Source of the DNA: Raineyella sp. W15-4 | GTDB lineage: Bacteria > Actinomycetota > Actinomycetes > Propionibacteriales > Propionibacteriaceae | Assembly (NCBI RefSeq): GCF_033170155.1 | Contig: NZ_CP137079.1 | Location: 2,108,001-2,172,000 of the forward strand | DNA: 64,000 nucleotides | Reading direction: 5' to 3' | In this document: positions 63,954-64,000 of the stretch, in pieces | Layout of the letters: each line of letters opens with the position of its first letter | Position numbering within the stretch: the stretch's first letter is position 1 | Position numbers and translations under genes: made by a program | The notes under the pieces: model-generated | Databases searched by the model: none | What the model was told of the DNA's origin: nothing | The model's input: the letters and a program-made list of their open reading frames with translations, nothing else

Positions 63954-64000
63954 TGCATCAGTGGCGGGCCGGGCTGGAGGACAGGGGGAAGGTCGGCCCG

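Overview
The window is very GC-rich, uses GTG and TTG starts freely and packs genes with 4-bp overlaps. It carries actinobacterial markers: MtrA-MtrB-LpqB, SecA with a SEC-C tail, UvrD2, DUF3107, DUF6912, an Rv3235-type protein, a PPA1309-type protein and an Lsr2-type DNA-binding domain. Gene order over most of the window matches, with gaps, the Mycobacterium tuberculosis stretch from about Rv3193c to Rv3246c. With the PPA1309-type protein this suggests the order Propionibacteriales, probably Propionibacteriaceae. The taxonomic call is inference from families and synteny.

Layout. 1-10.4 kb: a partial P1-family peptidase, an initiator tRNA, an M16 peptidase pair (one catalytic, one degenerate), then UPF0182, PPA1309, a PDZ/Lon-like secreted protease and MoaE on the minus strand, and a Zincin_2 protein on the plus strand. 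10.4-13.9 kb: a gene-free stretch with DnaA-box-like nonamers and TTGTCC repeats, an E1/ThiF-like zinc protein and UvrD2. 13.9-30 kb: a complete recC-recB-recD operon, converging on nudC-adnB-adnA, so two double-strand-break resection machines lie side by side. 29.8-40.7 kb: DUF3107, a DEAD-box helicase that appears to start at CTG behind a structured leader, an alpha/beta-hydrolase without its nucleophile, a PHP phosphoesterase, DUF2505, DUF6912, an Rv3235-type protein, SecA, an FMN-binding protein, 6-phosphogluconate dehydrogenase and a long hibernation factor. 41-51 kb: the ammonium operon amtB-glnK-glnD (GlnD without ACT domains), comF, lpqB-mtrB-mtrA, a YqgE protein and a MauE-thioredoxin fusion.

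51.1-57.3 kb is an accessory region. It holds a Gfo/Idh oxidoreductase behind a 32-bp palindromic operator, a short Lsr2-type protein, a 5'-truncated TetR gene, a frameshifted MFS transporter, and an aldo/keto reductase-TetR operon. The MFS gene and the reductase operon share a nearly identical 55-bp promoter/operator. Serine-recombinase remnants end 8 bp from the 3' end of ssrA (tmRNA), a common integration site, so the region probably entered or was remodelled there.

57.3-64 kb returns to core genes: ssrA, DUF1707 and DUF2207 membrane proteins, smpB (tmRNA partner), an M23 peptidase with a coiled coil, and ftsX-ftsE, all on the minus strand. The last three form the usual divisome hydrolase-activation set; ssrA and smpB form the trans-translation pair.

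The points most worth a second look are the recCBD/adnAB juxtaposition, the DnaA-box-like cluster near 10.4 kb, the twin 39-bp-spaced operators, the CTG-started helicase, and the ACT-less GlnD.
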